A stretch of DNA of 35,721 nt from Desulfobacterales bacterium (GTDB lineage Bacteria > Desulfobacterota > Desulfobacteria > Desulfobacterales > RPRI01), in the NCBI GenBank assembly GCA_020052975.1, contig JAGVOC010000298.1, forward strand, positions 1 to 35,721, written 5' to 3'. Numbering within the stretch: the first letter of the stretch is position 1; the number at the start of each line of letters is the position of its first letter. The position numbers and the translations under genes are program-made. This document shows, piece after piece, positions 24,474-32,593 of the stretch. The notes beneath the pieces were generated by a model. That model ran no database searches. It saw nothing but the letters and a program-made list of their open reading frames with translations, and was not told the origin of the DNA.

Positions 24474-24512
24474 CAGCGGTTTTGCCCAGGATCGGGCCTC
24501 CCGCTGTTTTTT
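24474..24512 (+). terminator. rho-independent terminator after mazF
   Basis: CAGCGG (24474-24479) pairs with CCGCTG (24501-24506), with an inner GCCC-AGGATC-GGGC stem, and is followed by TTTTTTGTGTTT. It lies 22 bases beyond the toxin stop. Confidence 0.9.
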
Positions 24513-24591
24513 GTGTTTGCCTTTGTGATAATTAGACAATGCTTTTTTTCAGCTTAAATTTATATATGAAAGTTATTACAGGAGCAGTATC

Positions 24592-25170
24592 ATGTCAACC
24601 GACTTTGGAGCCGGAATTACAAGAGAAAATGCCCTCCTGCTTTTAAGAGAGCATTTAAAGAATGAAAAGCTTGTCGCTCACTGCATCGCATCTGAAGCTA
24701 TCATGAGGGCACTTGCCTTTAAATTTGAAAAAGACCCGGAACTGTGGGGAATCGCAGGCCTTCTCCATGATCTCGATTACGAGATTACAGGTGAGGATTC
24801 GGCCAGCCACGGAGCGGTTTCCGCGAAAATGCTTGAGGAAAAAGGAGTCTCTCCTGAAATAGCTGGTGCCATAAAGAAGCATAACGCAGAAGGGCTGGGC
24901 CTGTCGCGATCGACCATTTTCGAGCACGCCCTGACATGTGCGGAAAGCATAACCGGCATGGTTGTGGCAACGGCCCTTGTGTATCCGGACAAAAAAATTT
25001 CAAGCGTTAAAGTGAGCTCTGTTACAAAAAGGATGAAAACGCCCCATTTTGCCCGCGCTGTGAGCAGGAAAAGAATAATGGAGTGTGAGAAAACAGGCAT
25101 TCCTCTCGAAGAGTTTGTGTCGATAAGCATAAAGGCGATGTCTGAAATTGCAGATGAACTCGGACTTTAG
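24592..25170 (+). CDS. HDIG/HD-domain phosphohydrolase-like protein
   Basis: This 192-residue protein shows the HD signature: KLVAHCIASEAIMRALA, then GIAGLLHDLDYE with the HD pair, ASHGAVSAKMLEE and AGAIKKHNAE. The layout matches the HDIG subfamily of small metal-dependent phosphohydrolases; the substrate is unknown. AGGAGC precedes the ATG. It is followed by 150 bases with several inverted repeats and then polA, so any operon link to polA is doubtful. Confidence 0.85.
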   Translation: MSTDFGAGITRENALLLLREHLKNEKLVAHCIASEAIMRALAFKFEKDPELWGIAGLLHDLDYEITGEDSASHGAVSAKMLEEKGVSPEIAGAIKKHNAEGLGLSRSTIFEHALTCAESITGMVVATALVYPDKKISSVKVSSVTKRMKTPHFARAVSRKRIMECEKTGIPLEEFVSISIKAMSEIADELGL

Positions 25171-25177
25171 GAAGTTA

Positions 25178-25298
25178 GAGATTATTCTCTGCGTTTTTTC
25201 GGCAGGAAATAATCTCGTAAACTTACTTATCCCGTTTATCGGGGTTAGGAGTCGTTACGAAATAACCATTATATTTCTGGCCATTTCGTTACGGCTCC
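25178..25298. repeat. cluster of inverted repeats upstream of polA
   Basis: GAGATTATT (25178-25186) pairs perfectly with AATAATCTC (25208-25216). ATCCCG..CGGGGT forms a small stem near 25229-25245. GGAGTCGTTACGAAAT (25248-25263) pairs with ATTTCGTTACGGCTCC (25283-25298) at 14 of 16 positions. The last stem is of the ATTTCGTTACG type of dispersed repeat. No T-run makes a clear terminator. Confidence 0.55.
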
Positions 25299-25320
25299 TT
25301 ATGCCGGGCACGCCATTTCA

Positions 25321-28059
25321 ATGTTACGGTTATTTTTGAACAACGGCTTAAATACTGGAATTACTGTGGAAAAAAAACCTGAATATCCGGATAAAACACT
25401 TTTTCTTATTGATGGAAGCGCATATATCCACCGTGCATACCATGCCATAAGAGGGCTTACAAATTCTAAAGGACTCCCGACGAATGCAATCTTTGGCTTT
25501 GCGAGGATTCTGATAAAACTCATAGAAGACTGGGGCCCGAAATACGTGGTTATGGTTTTTGATTCCAAAGGCCCGACATTCCGGCATGACCTTTTCAAAG
25601 ACTACAAAGCCACCCGTCCGCCGATGCCGGAAGATTTGCAGGTTCAGATTCCCTACATAAAAGAGATAACCAGGGCTTTTAACCTTTCCATAGTTGAAAT
25701 GCTCGGATATGAAGCAGATGATCTTATAGGAACCCTTGCGGGCAAAGCGGAAGATTCCGGTTATTCCGTGGTAATGGTGACAGGAGACAAGGATTTTCTT
25801 CAGCTTGTTACTGATACTGTTATTATCTGGGATCCCATGAAGGATAAGATCACGGATAAAAACAGAGTTATGGAAGAATATGGCATTGAGCCGCGCCAGA
25901 TTATTGATGTAATGGGGCTTTCGGGGGATACTTCCGATAATGTTCCGGGGGTTCCCGGAATCGGCCCCAAAACAGCTCTTGATCTTATAAAAAATTTTGG
26001 AAGCATTGAAAATCTTTTCAATAATATTGATTCAATCACAAAGAAAAAGCAGCAGGAAAACCTTGTTTTGTTTAAAGATCAGGCATTGTTAAGCAGGCGG
26101 CTTGTCGAAATAGATACACGGGTCCCTTTTGATTTTGACCCGGATTCCTTTCGTTTTCAAAAGCCGGATAACCAAAGATTATCAGAGTTGTTTCAGGAAC
26201 TTGAGTTCAGGCAGCTTCAGCAGAGCGTGTCCATACAATCGGATCTTTCGGAAAAGGAGTACAGGCTGATTACGGATATGGAAAGCCTTTCTTCACTTAT
26301 CGTACGACTTGAATCGGCAGATTCTTTTGCTGTCGATACCGAGACCACATCCGAAAATCCGATTAAGGCTGAACTTGTAGGAATATCCTTTTCGTTGAAA
26401 CCTCACGAGGCATTTTATATTCCGCTTGCCCATAATTATGAAGGTGTTCCTGAACAGCTTGACAGAAATGAAGTGTTGGGACGGCTCAAAGGTGTTTTTG
26501 AAAATCCGGGCATAAAGAAAATAGGCCAGAACATAAAATATGACTGGATAGTTCTGAAACGTCATGGAATTGAGCTTGCCGGAGTCTCTTTTGATACAAT
26601 GGTGGCATCCTATCTTATCAATCCTTCAAAGCGCGCCCATAACCTTGACCAGATAGCCCTTGATTTTCTTGGCCATAAGAAAATTACCTTTGAAGAGACA
26701 GTGGGAAAGAAAAAGCCGGAGGACGGTTTCGCAGGTGTTCCTATAGAAAAGGCGGTATCTTATGCATGCGAGGATGCCGACATAACTCTTCTTGCCCATG
26801 ATGTTCTTTTGCCGAAACTTGATGAAATCGGAGTCAAAGATCTTTTCGAAAATGTCGAAATGCCCCTTATACCCGTTCTTATGAAGATGGAGATGAAAGG
26901 CATATGTGTTGACAGGCAAAGGCTTCGTGAGCTTTCCAGGCATTTTGAACAGCAGATAGAAGAGCTTGAAGGCGGGATTTATTCACTTGCGGGAATGACT
27001 TTCAACATTAAATCTCCGCAGCAGCTCGGAGAAGTCCTTTTTGAAAAACTGTCGCTTCCTGTCATGAAGAAGACGAAAAAAAAGACGGGATATTCAACTG
27101 ATGTGGAGGTGCTTACCGAGCTTTCCGGAATGCATGAACTTCCCGCGCTTATATTAAGACACAGGACTCTTGCAAAACTTAAATCAACATACGCGGACGC
27201 ACTGCTTGAAATTGCAGACCCGGAAACAGGGCGCATACACACATCATTTAACCAGACCGTAACCGCAACAGGGAGGCTCAGCAGTTCAGACCCGAATCTT
27301 CAGAATATTCCCATCAAAACAGATGAGGGTAAAGAGATAAGAAGCGCTTTCATACCTGAAAAAGGGTGGCGCCTTCTTTCAGCCGATTATTCCCAGATAG
27401 AGCTGAGAATTCTTGCCCACTGCTCGGATGATAAAATCCTGATAAAGGCTTTTTCAGACGATGAAGACATTCATACCAGAACGGCTACCGAAGTGTTCCG
27501 GGTTTTTCCGGAGTTTATCACCTCCGAGTTGAGAAGGCAGGCAAAGATTATAAATTTCAGCATAATATACGGCATGGGCGCCTTCAGCCTTTCAAAAGAG
27601 CTTGGCATAAGCCAGAAAATGGCCCAGACTTATATCGATAACTATTTTGCAAGATACAAGGGCGTAAAAGAATTTATTGAAAAGACGGTTGAGGAAGCTC
27701 ATGAGAATAAAAAGACAGGAACGCTCCTCGGGCGTATCAGGCTTCTTACTGATATTGACAGCTCCAACAAGATAGTCCTCGCTGCTGCAGAGCGGATTGC
27801 AGTAAACACGCCGATCCAGGGAACTGCTGCCGACCTTATAAAGGTTGCAATGATAAATATTGACAGGGCGTTGTCTGAAAAGAACCTCAGTACCGCAATG
27901 CTGCTCTCTGTCCACGATGAGCTTGTTTTTGAAGTGCCGCCTGATGAACTTGATTCGGTGAGCAGGCTTGTTAAAGAAACAATGGAAGGAGTCTGGGATC
28001 TGAAGGTTCCGCTAAAGGTAAATATTGCGTCAGGTTATAACTGGGCCGAAGCACACTGA
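25321..28059 (+). CDS. polA: DNA polymerase I
   Basis: This 912-residue enzyme has all three PolA parts. The 5'-3' exonuclease (about 25-310) starts LFLIDGSAYIHRAYHAIRG and includes MVTGDKDFLQLV and GVPGIGPKTALDL. The 3'-5' proofreading domain (about 330-510) keeps its catalytic acids in FAVDTETTSENP. The polymerase domain ends with motif A LLSADYSQIELRILAH, motif B RRQAKIINFSIIYGMG and motif C SVHDELVFEV. It fills Okazaki and repair gaps. The start is uncertain: the ATG at 25321 has no visible ribosome site and adds 15 residues before GTG at 25366, which is nearer the conserved domain. Confidence 0.96.
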   Translation: MLRLFLNNGLNTGITVEKKPEYPDKTLFLIDGSAYIHRAYHAIRGLTNSKGLPTNAIFGFARILIKLIEDWGPKYVVMVFDSKGPTFRHDLFKDYKATRPPMPEDLQVQIPYIKEITRAFNLSIVEMLGYEADDLIGTLAGKAEDSGYSVVMVTGDKDFLQLVTDTVIIWDPMKDKITDKNRVMEEYGIEPRQIIDVMGLSGDTSDNVPGVPGIGPKTALDLIKNFGSIENLFNNIDSITKKKQQENLVLFKDQALLSRRLVEIDTRVPFDFDPDSFRFQKPDNQRLSELFQELEFRQLQQSVSIQSDLSEKEYRLITDMESLSSLIVRLESADSFAVDTETTSENPIKAELVGISFSLKPHEAFYIPLAHNYEGVPEQLDRNEVLGRLKGVFENPGIKKIGQNIKYDWIVLKRHGIELAGVSFDTMVASYLINPSKRAHNLDQIALDFLGHKKITFEETVGKKKPEDGFAGVPIEKAVSYACEDADITLLAHDVLLPKLDEIGVKDLFENVEMPLIPVLMKMEMKGICVDRQRLRELSRHFEQQIEELEGGIYSLAGMTFNIKSPQQLGEVLFEKLSLPVMKKTKKKTGYSTDVEVLTELSGMHELPALILRHRTLAKLKSTYADALLEIADPETGRIHTSFNQTVTATGRLSSSDPNLQNIPIKTDEGKEIRSAFIPEKGWRLLSADYSQIELRILAHCSDDKILIKAFSDDEDIHTRTATEVFRVFPEFITSELRRQAKIINFSIIYGMGAFSLSKELGISQKMAQTYIDNYFARYKGVKEFIEKTVEEAHENKKTGTLLGRIRLLTDIDSSNKIVLAAAERIAVNTPIQGTAADLIKVAMINIDRALSEKNLSTAMLLSVHDELVFEVPPDELDSVSRLVKETMEGVWDLKVPLKVNIASGYNWAEAH

Positions 28060-28109
28060 TAAGAGACCTTTGCATAACGCCCTCTTTTGCCCGATTGCCT
28101 TAAAGATTC

Positions 28110-28180
28110 GGTTTCTGGTCTCTGGTTTGTAGTTACTGGTTTTTCTTTAACCAGGAACCGGAAACCATAAACCATGAACC
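28110..28180 (+). repeat. imperfect palindrome of GGTTTCTGG-type units
   Basis: The left half is a run of GGTTT/CTGGT words and the right half is a run of ACCAGG/AACCATAAACC words; the two halves match as inverted repeats at about 24 of 33 positions. It lies between polA and the SMP-30-like gene and shares its word set with 18946-18970. Confidence 0.6.
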
Positions 28181-28201
28181 TGAAAATTCAAGGAGGGGAA
28201 T

Positions 28202-29263
28202 ATGAAAAAGTATATCATGATTCTGGTGGTGATTATTGCCGCGATTGTTTTATATCTTTTATTCTGGCCGACAAGGATTAACCCAGTGGCTTATAAACCG
28301 GTGAAAAAGCCTGAGATGGCCGGAGTTCTTGCGCAAAATAATGAGCTTGCAAAAGCCGAGCTTCTCGCGAAAGGCAAAATCAATGGCCCTGAAGATGTTG
28401 TGATAGATTCTGAAGGCAGGATATACGGGGGAACCCAGGATGGAAAAATTGTCCGCATATTGAAAGACGGGAGCATTGAAACATTTGCTGAAACAGGAGG
28501 CCGTCCCCTGGGGCTTGCCTTTGACAGCCGGGGTAATCTTATCGTGGCAGATTCTTACAAGGGGCTTCTTTTGCTTGACACTTCCGGAAAAATTACTGTT
28601 CTCACAACAGAGGCGGAAGGTGTTCCCTATAAGTTCACCGATCACCTCGACATTGCCTCGGACGGCATGATCTATTTTACGGATGCGAGTTTTAAATACC
28701 AGCAGAATGAATATCTTTTCGATCTTTTGGAATCAAGGCCTAACGGACGTTTTCTTAGATATAATCCGAAAAACAAAATAACGGATGTTCTCCTCAGGGA
28801 TCTGTATTTTTCAAACGGGGTTGCGCTTTCACAGAATGAGGATTTCGTTCTTGTGAATGAAACATACAGGTACCGTATCCAGCGTTACTGGCTCAAAGGG
28901 CCAAAAGCCGGAAGAGCCGATATATTTTTAGACAACCTGCCCGGTTTTCCGGACAATATTACATCCAATCGCAGGGGCACTTTCTGGCTTGCTCTGTTTA
29001 CCGTGAGAAACGACCAGATGGACACAATGCATCCAAGCCCTTTTATAAAAAAGATTGTTTCAAGGCTTCCGAAATTTTTGTGGCCTAAACCCAAACCATA
29101 CGGCTTTGTGCTTGCCATAAATGAAAACGGTGAAATCACCAGAAGTTTGCAGGAGCCGACAGGTGAGCATCTTAAAGAGATTACCTGCGCAAGAGAGCAT
29201 GACGGATATCTTTACCTGGGGAGCCTGCATAATGACAGAATCGGCAAGTATAAGCTGGAATAA
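28202..29263 (+). CDS. membrane-anchored SMP-30/strictosidine-synthase-like beta-propeller
   Basis: This 353-residue protein has one N-terminal membrane helix (MILVVIIAAIVLYLLFWPT), then a six-bladed propeller recognised from repeated strand patterns such as GPEDVVIDSEGRIYGGTQDG, GRPLGLAFDSRGNLIVADSY and HLDIASDGMIYFTDAS. It resembles the SGL group (SMP-30, strictosidine synthase, APMAP), which includes lactonases and other metal-dependent hydrolases; a substrate cannot be assigned. AAGGAGGGG precedes the ATG. It stops one base before repeat copy C. Confidence 0.8.
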   Translation: MKKYIMILVVIIAAIVLYLLFWPTRINPVAYKPVKKPEMAGVLAQNNELAKAELLAKGKINGPEDVVIDSEGRIYGGTQDGKIVRILKDGSIETFAETGGRPLGLAFDSRGNLIVADSYKGLLLLDTSGKITVLTTEAEGVPYKFTDHLDIASDGMIYFTDASFKYQQNEYLFDLLESRPNGRFLRYNPKNKITDVLLRDLYFSNGVALSQNEDFVLVNETYRYRIQRYWLKGPKAGRADIFLDNLPGFPDNITSNRRGTFWLALFTVRNDQMDTMHPSPFIKKIVSRLPKFLWPKPKPYGFVLAINENGEITRSLQEPTGEHLKEITCAREHDGYLYLGSLHNDRIGKYKLE

Positions 29264-29390
29264 TGACGGCTTCGTATAAAGTCATTCTGCTGTGTTGCCC
29301 TTCATCTTTCGTCATTGCAGCGTACTAATATGTACGCTTCATTCCTCAAGATTCGTGCGCCTTGCATAATGAGCTTTTTACGAAGCCGTC
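29264..29390 (-). repeat. palindromic repeat family, copy C (inverted)
   Basis: This 127-bp copy is inverted relative to A, B and D: it starts TGACGGCTTCGTATAAAGTC and ends GCTTTTTACGAAGCCGTC. The core ATTCCTCAAGATTCGTGCGC is the reverse complement of that in the other copies. It begins at the stop codon of the SMP-30-like gene and lies between convergent genes. Confidence 0.88.
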
Positions 29391-29408
29391 TGTGCTCGCT
29401 TTTCCTTT

Positions 29409-29447
29409 CACTCGAATCCTCGACCCCTTGACCCCTCGAACCCTACT
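29409..29447. repeat. degenerate octamer tandem tract
   Basis: The tract CACTCGAATCCTCGACCCC, then TTGACCCCTCGAACCC, is made of degenerate 8-base units of the form T(C/T)GA(A/C)(C/T)CC. A related tract, CACTTGAGCCCTTGAGCCC, is at 31270-31288. It runs over the end of the DUF6125-like gene at 29443. Confidence 0.5.
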
Positions 29448-30189
29448 CTTTCAATATAAACCGCCATGCGCAGAACCAGTCGTCGGGGTGTTTGTCCGGC
29501 GGACAACCTATGCATTCTGTTATGATTCTGGAATCAATGCTTCTTGCAAAGTAAGTATATTCGACCATGCCTCCCGATTTGCACGGATAATCATCGAGCC
29601 CCTTCCGTTTTCTTGCAGATTGAACGCGGCATTCGTTCATCCGGAATATGAAACTGTTTGGAGTGTCATCGACTACAGACTGTGTATTCAGCCGGGCGTA
29701 TATGCGGAAATTGAGGGCCCTTTTGAGACCTTCAAGTCCAGGGTTATCGGAAAGATTTAAAAATCTCCTGATAGTCCATGCTTCAAAGGGAGAGAAGTGC
29801 GCCCAGCAGGTATCATTGCATCGCTTGGCATCTATCATCCCGTTTGTAAATTCAACAGCCTGGAACCAGACCCCGTCATTTGCAATCCAGTTCGCGGCGG
29901 CGCAGTCCATAAGGTCGGACAATTTTTCTTTAGACATGTTAAGCATGGGGAGAGGGATGCCGTCCTTCATTTCAAAACCAAGGACTTTCCCCAGTTTCTT
30001 CATCTGGATTTCATATCCTCTTTCAGACGCTGTCTTCAGAGCTTCGAGCGCCCTTTCCGTGCCCATCTGGTGCCTGATTTCGGTGTACCAGAGGGCATAA
30101 TGGACTATTATGCGGTGGAACATGTCGATAATCAGGCGGGCTGTCTGCTCGTGGTCAAGGTCCTGTATCGAATCAATTCTATCCGGCAT
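29443..30189 (-). CDS. DUF6125-like conserved protein
   Basis: This protein has 248 residues from the ATG at 30189, where AGGAG precedes it; the longer frame to 30252 adds residues inside the upstream gene. It has conserved cysteine/histidine blocks: CNDTCWAHFSPFEAW, NECRVQSARKRKGLDDYPC and TECIGCPPDKHPDDWFC. I take it as a member of the DUF6125 group; no reaction is established to my knowledge. The cysteine pattern could bind metal or iron-sulfur, but that is inference. It follows the HMG-CoA-lyase-like gene by 14 bases in the same operon. Confidence 0.7.
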   Translation of the reverse strand: MPDRIDSIQDLDHEQTARLIIDMFHRIIVHYALWYTEIRHQMGTERALEALKTASERGYEIQMKKLGKVLGFEMKDGIPLPMLNMSKEKLSDLMDCAAANWIANDGVWFQAVEFTNGMIDAKRCNDTCWAHFSPFEAWTIRRFLNLSDNPGLEGLKRALNFRIYARLNTQSVVDDTPNSFIFRMNECRVQSARKRKGLDDYPCKSGGMVEYTYFARSIDSRIITECIGCPPDKHPDDWFCAWRFILKE

Positions 30190-30203
30190 TGAGATATCTC
30201 CTG

Positions 30204-31223
30204 TTATTTCCGTCCGGTCAGTTCCTTTGGAATCCTTCCTGTATGAGCGCATTCTGATCGAAGACGCCTTCCGACTATCCTTTCGGTCATCCTGCCTATT
30301 TCCAGAACCTTGTCAACATTAACGCCGGTATCGATGCCCATTTCATCCATCATTACCACCATATCTTCGGTTGAAACGAGACCTGTGATGGACGGGTCGG
30401 AATAATAGTATGCGCCCGTTCCCGCCACAGGAACACCATCCACAAAATTTGCCGGCTGGCCGCCTATGGAGCCTATTGTGGATTCAAAATGGGTGATTCC
30501 GGCCTGAAGAGTTGCGAGAACATTGGCCAGCCCCCAGCCGCGGGTTGTATGGAAGTGAGCAATATGCTTGGTTGTATCGGGAATGGCGGCAAGAATCATT
30601 GAATAATATTCATAAACCTTGTCCGGAGAGGCGGAACCATCATGATCTGCATGCTCTATGTCATCTGCTCCTATATCAAGCCAGCGCTTTGTAAACTCAA
30701 CTGCTTTTTTAAGCTCTGTAGGCCCTTCAATGGGACATCCCCATATCGTGCTCACAGTTCCGCAGACTTTAATCCCTGCTTCATGTGCCTTCGGGATATA
30801 GGCTTCGCACATCTTCCAGTACTCGGCGAGAGATAGTCCGGAGTTCTTCTTGTGATGTGATTCGCTGGTTGAAACCATGAAAAGTATCCTGTCCGGGCCG
30901 TAACCCTCTTTTTTGGCAATTATGGCTCTATCAACAGCTTTTTCGCGGATTGTAATAACGGTTATTTCGGCATCCTTTAAGAGGTGCCCGACTTTTTTGC
31001 TTCCACGAAGGCGTTTCATCACTGCATCGGCATCCTTGAACTGCGGCATGCCTGCCGGATTTCCGTAGTTTGTGACTTCGATTCTTTTAAAACCGGCAAG
31101 CAGGAGCTGCTCCGCAAGCCAGATCTTGGCATCCGTGGGAATGAACTTTTCTTCATGCTGGAATCCGTCTCTTACGGTTATGTCTCCCAGTACAACCTTT
31201 TTGGGATAATTAAGAATTGCCAT
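30204..31223 (-). CDS. HMG-CoA lyase-like DRE-TIM metallolyase
   Basis: This 339-residue TIM-barrel protein belongs to the PF00682 group (HMG-CoA lyase, citramalate/isopropylmalate synthases). Metal and substrate residues are present: R-D-G-x-Q in DITVRDGFQHEEK and the H-x-H pair in HIAHFHTTRG. The C-terminal TEDMVVMMDEMGIDTGV matches HMG-CoA lyase well. The cysteine of the lyase GGCP loop is replaced: the sequence reads GSIGGQPANF, with an insertion. So it is likely a different carbon-carbon lyase or synthase of the family. AAGGAGA precedes the ATG. The cluster is acyl-CoA related. Confidence 0.8.
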   Translation of the reverse strand: MAILNYPKKVVLGDITVRDGFQHEEKFIPTDAKIWLAEQLLLAGFKRIEVTNYGNPAGMPQFKDADAVMKRLRGSKKVGHLLKDAEITVITIREKAVDRAIIAKKEGYGPDRILFMVSTSESHHKKNSGLSLAEYWKMCEAYIPKAHEAGIKVCGTVSTIWGCPIEGPTELKKAVEFTKRWLDIGADDIEHADHDGSASPDKVYEYYSMILAAIPDTTKHIAHFHTTRGWGLANVLATLQAGITHFESTIGSIGGQPANFVDGVPVAGTGAYYYSDPSITGLVSTEDMVVMMDEMGIDTGVNVDKVLEIGRMTERIVGRRLRSECAHTGRIPKELTGRK

Positions 31224-31269
31224 ATGTTTCTCCTTAAAATTTTTAGTAAGGGGGTAAATATTTTCTTTT

Positions 31270-31296
31270 CACTTGAGCCCTTGAGCCCTTCAATCC
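31270..31296. repeat. degenerate octamer/nonamer tandem tract
   Basis: CTTGAGCCCTTGAGCCC is a direct repeat, followed by TTCAATCC. It resembles the tract at 29409-29447 and lies 27 bases from repeat copy D. Confidence 0.5.
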
Positions 31297-31323
31297 TGAT
31301 TGCTTCGTAATAGTCAAAATTCA

Positions 31324-31449
31324 GACGGCAAAGTAAAAAGTTCATTATGCAAGGCGTGCGAATCTTGAGGAATGAAGCGTACATATCAGTACGCTGCAAT
31401 GACGAAAGATGAAGCGCAACACAGCAGAATGACTTTTTACGAAGCCGTC
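31324..31449 (+). repeat. palindromic repeat family, copy D
   Basis: This 126-bp copy starts GACGGCAAAGTAAAAAGTTC and ends GACTTTTTACGAAGCCGTC. The inner hairpin is GCGTAC-ATATCA-GTACGC at about 31378-31395. It lies in the operon spacer between the enoyl-CoA hydratase and HMG-CoA-lyase-like genes, four bases beyond the hydratase stop. Confidence 0.88.
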
Positions 31450-31453
31450 AATC

Positions 31454-32242
31454 CTATTTTCCCTTATATACGGGTTTTCTTTTTTCCCTGAAAGCTGCAA
31501 GCCCCTCAAGGCGGTCTTCTGTTGGGATTGTTACCCAGTAAGCATTCGATTCTATTGCAAGGCCTGTCTGGATATCTGTTTCAATCCCGAAGTTTATCGC
31601 ATACTTTGCCTGTTCGATTGCTATGGGGCCTGTTTCGCATATCATCGCAGCCATCTGCATACATTCTTTGATAAGGTCATCTTTTCCGCAGACCTTATTG
31701 ACAAGTCCAATAGATAGAGCTTCCTGCGCATCAATTCTCTTTCCGGTGAATATCAGTTCCTTTGCCTTCCCGCGGCCGATTAGCCTCGGAAGTCTCTGAG
31801 TTCCTCCTGCCCCCGGAATTATGGCAAGGCGGGTTTCGGTGAGTCCCATTGTTGAATTTGCAGATGCAATCCTAATATCGCATGCAAGGGCAAGTTCGGT
31901 TCCACCTCCAAGGGCAATGCCGTTGACGCCGGCTATCACAGGCTTATTTAATAGTTCTATCGAAGTAAAGAGATTTCTTATTGTAAAGATAAATTCCTTT
32001 ACCTGCGCTGGGCTCAATGTTACACGCTCCTTCAAATCCGCTCCTGAGCAGAATGCCTTATCGCCCGCTCCCGTAATAATGATAACTCTTATATCGGACC
32101 TGAATCTCAAAGCTTCCACCTGATCCCGCAAAGAATACAGCAGGCTGAAATTTAAAGAATTCATTGCCTGGGGACGGTTTAAAGTAAGCGTCATTATACC
32201 ATCTTTTTCTTCTGCCAGGAGAACCTGTTCTTCTGTTGTCAT
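31454..32242 (-). CDS. enoyl-CoA hydratase/isomerase (crotonase family)
   Basis: This 262-residue protein is full length for crotonases. It shows LTLNRPQAMNSLNFSLL, the oxyanion-hole region FCSGADLKE and GVNGIALGGGTELALACD, and the second glutamate in GLTETRLAIIPGAGGTQRL. Both catalytic glutamates of hydratases are in place (GGTE and TETR), so hydration of 2-enoyl-CoA is likely. GGAGG precedes the ATG at 32242. It heads the minus-strand operon and has an 18-base palindrome upstream that matches one before the tetR gene. Confidence 0.93.
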   Translation of the reverse strand: MTTEEQVLLAEEKDGIMTLTLNRPQAMNSLNFSLLYSLRDQVEALRFRSDIRVIIITGAGDKAFCSGADLKERVTLSPAQVKEFIFTIRNLFTSIELLNKPVIAGVNGIALGGGTELALACDIRIASANSTMGLTETRLAIIPGAGGTQRLPRLIGRGKAKELIFTGKRIDAQEALSIGLVNKVCGKDDLIKECMQMAAMICETGPIAIEQAKYAINFGIETDIQTGLAIESNAYWVTIPTEDRLEGLAAFREKRKPVYKGK

Positions 32243-32289
32243 AGCAATACCTCCATTATGATTTTTACAAGCCTGTTATATGAAGAATA

Positions 32290-32307
32290 TGAGTGAGCGC
32301 TCGGTCA
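32290..32307. promoter_or_regulatory. TetR-type operator at the crotonase promoter
   Basis: TGAGTGAGCGCTCGGTCA is a palindrome with 7 of 9 matching half positions. It lies just downstream of a minus-strand promoter (TTGACA at 32347-32342 and TAAACT at 32323-32318). The first 14 bases match the operator at 32520, and the TGA..TCA form resembles fatty-acid TetR-type (FadR/YsiA-like) sites. Confidence 0.8.
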
Positions 32308-32519
32308 GATTTTGTTCAGTTTATCCTTACAGATTCATTTTTGTCAATATTTTTCTTGGATCTTCACACGGACGGCGAATTATTCATTAAAAAACAATAT
32401 AAACAATAAATACGATATGATAGATGTTGTATCGGGTTTGCATATTTCCTTTTAAAGTGGGTTTACCGGAAGAAAATCTTACATCTTGACAAGTAAAAAT
32501 GATGCATGATATCAATCTA
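32308..32519. other. divergent promoter spacer between operators
   Basis: The spacer holds the minus-strand promoter described at 32290 and, on the plus strand, TTGACA (32486-32491) with a weak -10 (TATCAA or ATATCA near 32510). I see no gene or RNA. It is AT-rich. Confidence 0.6.
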
Positions 32520-32537
32520 TGAGTGAGCGCTCGCTCG
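32520..32537. promoter_or_regulatory. TetR-type operator at the tetR-icmF promoter
   Basis: TGAGTGAGCGCTCGCTCG is a palindrome with 7 of 9 matching half positions, just after the weak -10 near 32510. Its first 14 bases are identical to the operator at 32290, so binding by one regulator at both promoters is expected. Confidence 0.8.
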
Positions 32538-32593
32538 GTTCTCTAATTTATTGAACTTATCCGCAATACGGCGTAAGTGGGCTATCGGAGATT

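Noticed and set aside
8266..31449. A CRISPR array built from the 126-bp repeats
   Set aside because: The repeats are dispersed, longer and in both orientations, with genes rather than short spacers between.
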